Assembly (NCBI GenBank): GCA_012976225.1 | Contig: JAAVVG010000005.1 | Coordinates: 248,001 to 312,000 of the forward strand | Length of the DNA: 64,000 nucleotides | Reading direction: 5' to 3' | Origin: Golubevia sp. BC0850 | Taxonomy: Eukaryota; Basidiomycota; Exobasidiomycetes; Golubeviales; Golubeviaceae | Shown: one piece after another, positions 57,531 to 64,000 of the stretch | How the letters are laid out: every line of letters starts with the position of its first letter | Position numbering within the stretch: position 1 is the first letter of the stretch | Program-made: the position numbers and the translations under genes | Notes under the pieces: generated by a model | What the model was told of the DNA's origin: nothing | Database searches by the model: none | Seen by the model: the letters and a program-made list of their open reading frames with translations, nothing else

Positions 57531-60352
57531 TCAAGTCCAGCATTCTTCTCTCCATCGCCCTTCTTTTTCCAGCTTGAGAAGGAACCTCTTTGCTTGATCT
57601 TGATCCATCTCACCGTATTTGATGCAAGAGGATTCCAAAGCCTTCTTCACAGCCTTAGGCATAGGTCCAGAAGATCTAGGGAAGAGAGAGGAGCGTAGAA
57701 GATTTGGAAGTTCAGAGAATTGAGTGGATCGCTTCGAAAATTCAAAAGAAATCGAAAACTCACCCAGAAACGAAGACGCTGCCACCCATCTTGCCAACAA
57801 CTTTCCAAAGCAATTGACTTTGAGCCTCCTCCTTCATCAAATCTTGAACATAAACTTTTTCCTCTGTATCTCTTGAAGAAGCCAATTGATAGGAGAAAAC
57901 GGTTTCCGGATCCTTTTGAACCTTGTCGTGTAAATTTGAGGGATTTTGGTCCGAACTTGAACCAGCAAGACTCTTCCATTCATCTCCGAACAAGAAATCT
58001 TTGTCTCTGAATCTACATCCGCAAAAGAGTAGAGTGTTTGGAATCTTTTCCTTCCGAAACTTGTTGAAGATTTCGAGATTCTCTCCTTTCTTGAAGTCGG
58101 AAAGTCTATCATGAATAAAAGCTCTCATAGGAGCGACGCCAGTTCCTGGGCCTACTAAAACTAAAGGAAGGTTTGAAGAAGGCGGTCGTTTAGAAGAGAG
58201 CGTGCCTGAAGTGATTCGAAAGGGAAAGGTAGAACCTGAGAGTCGAGAGATTTACAAAGAGGTCGGAAGTGTTGGTCAGCGACAACTCGTACAAAAGGCA
58301 GAAAAAAAGCTTCGAACAAAGTTTTCAAAAGTGGATAACCTTAGTATGCTCACCTTCTTGAAGGTTTTCTAACCATCTGGAACAAATCCCCTTTCTAGGC
58401 TCTTTTAGTCTGGTTTTGTATTTGACTAAAGCTATCGAGAGCTGAACCTTGTTGGGATACAACTGATGAAGAAAAGAAAGTTGAGTTAATTCAAAATTCA
58501 AAACATAAACCATCCAACAAGACATTCAAAAGAGGGAAAGAATCAACTCACCTTAGCACCACTAGCGATACTAAATTCTCTTCCACTCATCCAACCTAAA
58601 AGTTCAACTGCAAACCTAACTGGAATTCTCTTAGCAGTTGCCCCAAATTCTTCCAAAACTTCCAATTTGGTTCTTTTAACCCTACCAGCATATTCGAAAC
58701 ATTCATCTTGACCTTCACCTGGAGTTGTAAACTCTTTCAATTTGGATCTTTCTAAAGATTCTCCATCTTTTGGATCGTAACCTTGGGGAGTTGGATTAGG
58801 CAAAGTCTCGAATGTTAGATGTGGAGGAGAAAATTGTAGAAGAGTTAAGAAAAAGGAGAGATCTGGGATTGATAGAGGTGAAAGATGATGAGTTAAGAGG
58901 GATCGGAGAGTTGTGGGATTGGAGGGTGCATGTGAGGGCAAAAAATCTGACAGAGGAAAAAGAGAGAGCAAAAGGTTCGTTTCAGTTTCATGTTTTTGAA
59001 ATCAAAGGTTCAAACGGAAAAGGGGGAGGGGCACTTACCTGTATCTTCTTCATCTTGTTCATCGACTTTCCGCCTCTTCTTTCTAATCTGAACAAGTCTA
59101 TCTGCATGTGTTTCCCATCCCAAAGCTGCAATCGTTCGATCAACAAGTACTTTCGAATTGGAAGGAATGATAATTGCAATGTCTCCTGGTCTATGACTAT
59201 TCAATAGCGAGAGAAAATTGCAAAGAGAAGGAATTGGGGTCAGCTCCCTTTACCTTGCATGCCTCAAAGGATCAAGAAGGTCTAGTTCCACTCGCCTAAT
59301 CTCCTGCCCGTCAGGTCTTTCCCATTCAATCAACCTGACATCTTGATAATGATCTTGACTTGTCATTCTCTCGTTTCGAGTCAACTTTGCTTCTTTCCAA
59401 CCTCCAGTTTGAGGGATTGGAGCTTTGCTGGAACCTGCTGTAACTTCTTGAGAGAGTGAAATAGAGAACTCATTCCCATTTGAAGAAGTAGAAGTCAAGA
59501 CTTGTTCGGAGAGGAAATCTATGTCTACTTGAGGTGGAAGAAGTGCATCGTCTGGAATTAGAGATTCATTTGAAGGTAGAGGGTCTAAAGAGTCTAGCTT
59601 CTCAGTCAGATTAGATAGCCAAGGTAAATATGTTCCATCGATTCTGCAACAAATGAGGGAAGGAGACGCGGAAAAGATTTGACACAATCAGATCTAGAAG
59701 CATTCTGGGGAGCTCCCTAAGCCTGGCTACCTTTGCTCCCTCTGGGAAAAGGATCCAATTGAAGCATCTAGTCGAAATTGACTTACCCAAGATAATGTTT
59801 ATCATCGGCTTCCACCTCTTGTATCCCACCAAATTCCATGGCACCCAAAGCTTTAAGCCTTCTATTCAATTTCCTAGCTGGCCAACAGAATCTCTCATAA
59901 CTTGAATCGCCTAAAGCGAAGGTCAAGAATTGTAAATGATCAAAAGTGTGATTTGGCAAATCTGATCTTAAGAGTGAATTCCAGAAATTGACTGAAGTTG
60001 TTGGGAAATGACCAACGCCTGTGGTTGAGATTAAGAAGATGAAGATTGGCGGTAACCCTAGTGAAAGAGAAGGAGATGAGTCATCTGAATTTGAATTTGA
60101 TTCTGATTGTGAGTCTGCTTGTTGCGATAAAAATTGGCCATCGTAATTCTCTAAGGAATTGACTTTAACGTTGAAACGAATTCTTGTTAAATGATTATAC
60201 AATCTGTAGGCTAATGAACAAGAATTCCCTGTTTGACTGCCGTACAAGATCTGAATAAATGAAGTTCTTCTCGCTGAAGCTGGAATTTGAATCGGTTCAA
60301 GTAAGTTTGAGTTTATCGGCGGATCAATAGGAGAAGAAGAAGAAGAAGCCAT
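57531..60352 (-). CDS. TAH18: NADPH-dependent diflavin oxidoreductase
   Basis: Seven exons (60352-59787, 59643-59254, 59196-59039, 58946-58552, 58462-58354, 58235-57764, 57675-57531) join in phase to 744 residues. An N-terminal flavodoxin domain binds FMN (FIQILYGSQTGNSCSLAYRL, IFLISTTGVGHFPTTSVNFW, FALGDSSYERFC). The FAD domain has HRPGDIAIIIPSN and the FAD motif SGREFSIASGAK. The NADPH domain has LVGPGTGVAPMRAFI, TLLFCGCRFRDKDF, VYVQDLMKEE, and SSGPMPKAVKKAL. Tah18 passes electrons to Dre2 for cytosolic iron-sulphur cluster assembly and ribonucleotide reductase activation. The length is greater than in yeast (623) because of Ser-rich inserts in the flavodoxin domain and linker. Confidence 0.96.
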
Positions 60353-60493
60353 TGTTCAAGTGGAGTGGGAATAGACGGGGGAGAAGGACAAGATACTTGC
60401 AGCTAGTATCCACTCTCTCCATCCTTGTTTGGCCATCGTTGTTTGGCCATCGTTGATCTTATTCTCCATTCCTCCATTCCTTATTACTTAAGG
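60353..60493. promoter_or_regulatory. Divergent promoter region TAH18 / MCM10
   Basis: 141 bp between the two start codons; it contains a perfect 14-bp tandem duplication (60427-60454). Confidence 0.6.
60427..60454. repeat. Perfect 14-bp tandem duplication
   Basis: gtttggccatcgtt occurs twice in a row. Its core TGGCCA is a palindrome. It lies 40-67 bp upstream of the MCM10 ATG and could be a doubled regulatory site. Confidence 0.9.
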
Positions 60494-63400
60494 ATGGCAA
60501 CTCGGACAACCACAACCACAATCACAACAAGCAATAGCCAGTCTCACTCTCAATCTCACTCTCGACGATTAGCACCTGAATCGCCCAAAAGAGATGATTT
60601 AGCCTCTCACACCAGAAGAGGTTTAGCTCAATTAACTTCAGCTGCAGCTTCGACCAGTAGAAACAGTCTAAGAGATAAATCCACAACTTATCAACCTAGA
60701 CTTGAATCATCTGCTCTCTTTGGAGTAAACAGTTCATCAAATCAAGATCAACGTCATGGTCAAAAGAGAGATGACAACTTGGCTCTATGTGAAATGGACG
60801 AGGAGGAATTGGAAAAGAGAAGAGGTCCAAGATATTTCTATGCTCCGGAAGATGATAAAGAGTGGGATAGAGTCGAACCTAACAGTTGTATCAGGTTGAG
60901 GTGAGTTTCTCGCGTCGTGTGGGCGGTGGCAGAGGGAGACATTGGGGGCTTAGAGGAAGGAGTCATCGTACAAGATGCGGTTGGAACTTGTCTTTGGAGC
61001 CACAAAATCATGCTTTGTTGGACAGCATTCATGCTATCATCTTTGGAGAGAGCCGTTGAAGCTCCTCATCTCTCCAACTGACGTGTCGCGACACCCCCCC
61101 CCAACTTCCAACTCTTTTCCAGATCTCGAAAGATACCTCATACTAGCGTTCAAGCATTGCTAGACGGTCTAGTTCATCTATCCCCATCTTTACTCTACTC
61201 AATCGTTCGTCCTCAATTCGCAAATGCCATCAAACGAGGTTATGGAGGAGGAGGTGGTGATCTAGAAGTTCCAGTAGTTGGAGAATGGATCACCATCGGA
61301 GTCTTGGTTGAAAAATCTCCAATCAGAATCACAAATGGACCTCAAGAATTGGTTGAATCAAAAAGTGATGAAGATGTAGAATCCAATTCAAATGAATCAG
61401 GAAACGAGGATGCTCCTCCTAAAATCAAAATCACTAAACAAGAGAAAACCAGACCAAGGAAATTCATCAGTTTCAAATTGGTAGATTTAGGTCATGAATC
61501 TTATGCTACTGATTCAGGATCTTCAACCACAAGTGTTACAGCTGCTAGATCTTCTTTGAGAGGTGATGCGATTTTAAATCTTATGCTCTTTGAAGCAAGT
61601 AGATCAAGTAAAGGCACTACTGACAATACTGGTAGAAGAGGTGGCATTTCTGAAATCGTTTATACTGGTGGTTCTGGTGGAGCTTTTGAGAAGTTTGCAA
61701 AGGAAACTGAAGGTGCTGTGATTGCTATTAGGAATCCTAGAGTCATGCCTTTGCAAAAGGTGAGTTGTCTTTCGTCAGCCCTCAGCCTTTTGAAATCATA
61801 CTGATCTTTCTCTAATCTTTTTTCTTTCAGAACAAATCTTCAGTTGGTCAGATTCTATCTCTCAACCCAACTTCCGCAGCTTCTATTACTGTGATCGGTA
61901 GATCAGCAGATTATGGACAATGTCAAGCGATCAAGAAGGATGGAAACAGGTGTGGTGGCTTTGCTGATAAGAGAAGTAGCAATGGGATTTGCGAATTTCA
62001 CGTTCAATTGTCTTTGGAAAAGAACAAGTCGAAAGGAGGAAGAGGAGAGTTCAGTAATAGGTGAGTTGGTCGACTCTCGAAGAACTGGCGAAATAGATCG
62101 TTCACTTATTTCGACCTGTCTTCTTCGCATCCTCTATCTAGTACCGGACCTACTACTGCCTTGGGGAATCCTCCAGACTCTAGTTCTTCTAAAGGAGCAG
62201 GAAAATGGAAGGGTCCTCCTTCGATGGCCCACTTCAAAACGGTCAAGCAAGAGAAAGATAATTTCGGTACTTCTTTCCCTATCAAGCAAGAGTTCATCAA
62301 GAAAGGACCTATGAATTATGGACCTCGTTTAACAAAGGGAGTGGAAGGAATGCTTGCTCCAAAAACCTATCACGTAGAACATCGATCTTCTCGTGATTTC
62401 GATCCTAACAATCCAAACAGTTTTGCAGCAGGTTTAGGAGAAGCTTCTCTTCCAAGATCTCACATCAAAGCTTCGAATCCTCAATCCCTTTTATTCGATG
62501 TGACTGAAAGGTACGGAAGAGGTAGAGCTGAGAAAGAAGAGAGGATTCGAAAGAGAGAGAGAGAAGAGGAATTATTGAGACTTTTAGAAAGGAAAGCTGC
62601 TGGAGATGAAGATGAGGATTTATTGAGAGAAGATAGAGAGAGAAGAGGAGAATCTAGTTTTGGTGGAAGCAAAAGAGATAGAGATCAAGTGAAAGAAGAA
62701 AGTTTCTCTGGTAAGAAGAGAGAATACGATCAAGATGGAACTGAAATCATTAGGAAGAGAAAGAAGATTTCTGTCAACTCTTCTGCTTCTAACATTCGAC
62801 CTCAACAGATTGATGCTGATGGGAATCAATCTTCAGTCTTTATGGGTAATAGTACTCAATCTATCACTTCTGGTGGTAAAGCTATTAGAGAAGCTCAAAT
62901 CGAAATCGCTAAAAGGAAGGAGAAAGCTGAGAAATTGAGATTGGATAAGATTAAGGAAAGAGAGGATAGGAAAAATAGCATTAAACCTACTTCTTCAAAT
63001 AATCCAAATCCTTTCGTTAGGAACACTACTAGGATGGACGCTTCTTTTGACAGGGATTTGAATTCCGTTTTGACTAGTAGGACTGTCAGTAATGAGGTTT
63101 ATGAGAAAGATTACTCTGATGATGACGATAAGTTTAGAAGGAAAGCTAGCAAGAAAATCAAGCGTAGACCTATAGGTGATACTCCTCTTTATGCTAATGT
63201 TAGAAGAGGTCAAGGTCTTCAGAAAGCTAAAAGGAGTCAAAAGGAAAAGGAAAGAGATGCAAAAAGAGTAGCTAAGGGTAGAGCCAAAGGTCTTGCTCTT
63301 AATGAACACGATTCGGATCTGGAATCAGCGGAATCTGCTTCTGACAACGATGGACTGGAACGAAGCTTCGGTACCGATAGAAGACGCAAGTCAATGGTTG

Positions 63401-64000
63401 TAGCACCAGTCGCTTCTTCTTCTTCTTCGTCATCATCCTCTTCTAGAACAAGTAGAGTCAGGAATCCAGCTGCTGCTTTAAGAAGTAGTTCTGAAGAAAG
63501 TGGAAACGATGATGAAATTGACTTTGACATTCCAAGGGATAGACACTCCAAAGACAAAGGGAAAGGGAAAGAGAAGGCTCAAGATGCTCCTGGTCAAACT
63601 CTACCTGGTATGGACATCGAATTCTCTGATGACTCGGATATGGAAAGAGATAAAAGTGGAGAGGGAAATCAAAGTCATGAAGCAGTTGAGATGCCGACCT
63701 CTGCTCAAACGGCTTCGTCTTCGACTGGCCAAGCTCAACCTAGAAAGTGGGCCCATTCAGTGGACGCTGTTCAAAAGATGGGTTACGATCCCTTTGCTGG
63801 TGCTAGAGGGTTTGAAAGGAAAAGATTGGAAGCAGAGAAATCGACACCGGCTCCTGCTGGATCTGATGTCAAAAGCAGGGTGAGTGTCAACGACCAGGGG
63901 TTTGGTTTCAATTGTCTTTTGCCATTCTGACATCATCTTGGTACCTCTGCTTTTCTCATCTCTTTCAGCTCTTATCCAGACTTTCAGCCGCTTCTGACAA
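60494..64000 (+). CDS. MCM10: DNA replication factor MCM10, 3' end outside window
   Basis: Exons 60494-60900, 61123-61759, 61831-62060 and 62142-63879 join in phase (2, 0, 2, 0); a fifth begins at 63969 and runs off the window. The Ser-rich N-terminus is followed by the OB fold (PVVGEWITIGVLVEKSPIRI, FISFKLVDLG, AVIAIRNPRVMP) and the CCCH zinc finger (DYGQCQAIKKDGNRCGGFAD ... GICEFH, about residues 378-403). Then come KGPPSMAHFKTVKQEK and the basic, Glu/Lys-rich C-terminal half with many coiled stretches. Mcm10 binds DNA and the CMG helicase and is needed for origin firing. A poly-Ser run at about 63415-63445 is low complexity. More than 990 residues are visible. Confidence 0.93.

Overview
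This is 64 kb of nuclear DNA from a fungus, most likely a basidiomycete. Genes are compact and intron-rich, with short introns (about 70-120 nt), strong gtgagt donors and CT-rich 3' splice sites. The gene set is fungal: ATG5, DCP2 with a long low-complexity tail, MDL1, TAH18, EMI1 and a DUF1765 protein. GAPDH sequence and gene style recall Pucciniomycotina, but that is an inference. I see no rRNA, tRNA, CRISPR array, integrated virus or whole transposon. Exon boundaries below were placed by matching splice sites, phase and family conservation by eye; no alignment was run.

Layout. 0-6.6 kb: 3' part of a PrpF-like isomerase, MED22, RMI1 (minus) and an F-box gene with a broken frame (minus). 6.7-16 kb: a small conserved fungal protein, a weak hypothetical gene, DCP2 (minus) diverging from DPM3, then a polytopic membrane protein (minus). 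16-21 kb: an RS/RD-rich RRM protein with a 732-nt intron, then GAPDH with a 16-nt exon and a GC-AG intron. 21-26 kb: a second F-box gene (minus) with a +1 frame break at a stop codon, a polyamine-oxidase-type flavoenzyme, and a small secreted protein with YIPV repeats (minus). 27-35 kb: a DHA1-type MFS transporter, the 13-exon NAD+ synthetase QNS1 (minus) and DAP1. 35-43 kb, all minus: GatC, the mitochondrial ABC exporter MDL1, methylmalonate-semialdehyde dehydrogenase and a luciferase-domain protein. 43-64 kb: ATG5, a DUF3128/EMI1 protein, an arrestin-like protein, a 2085-residue DUF1765 protein, TAH18 (minus) and MCM10, which runs off the right edge.

Themes. Several neighbours are mitochondrial (GatC, MDL1, MMSDH, probably EMI1). 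Tight divergent promoters join DCP2/DPM3, QNS1/DAP1, the luciferase-domain gene/ATG5 and TAH18/MCM10. The most notable signals are: (1) a 137-bp copy, about 91% identical, of the last intron-exon junction of the MFS gene, lying antisense inside a QNS1 intron; (2) a GatC reading frame with no in-frame ATG before its conserved part, joined in phase to the MDL1 exon upstream by good splice sites, suggesting an MDL1-GatC fusion transcript; (3) a secreted protein built on YIPV repeats; (4) several very small exons, one of 10 nt.
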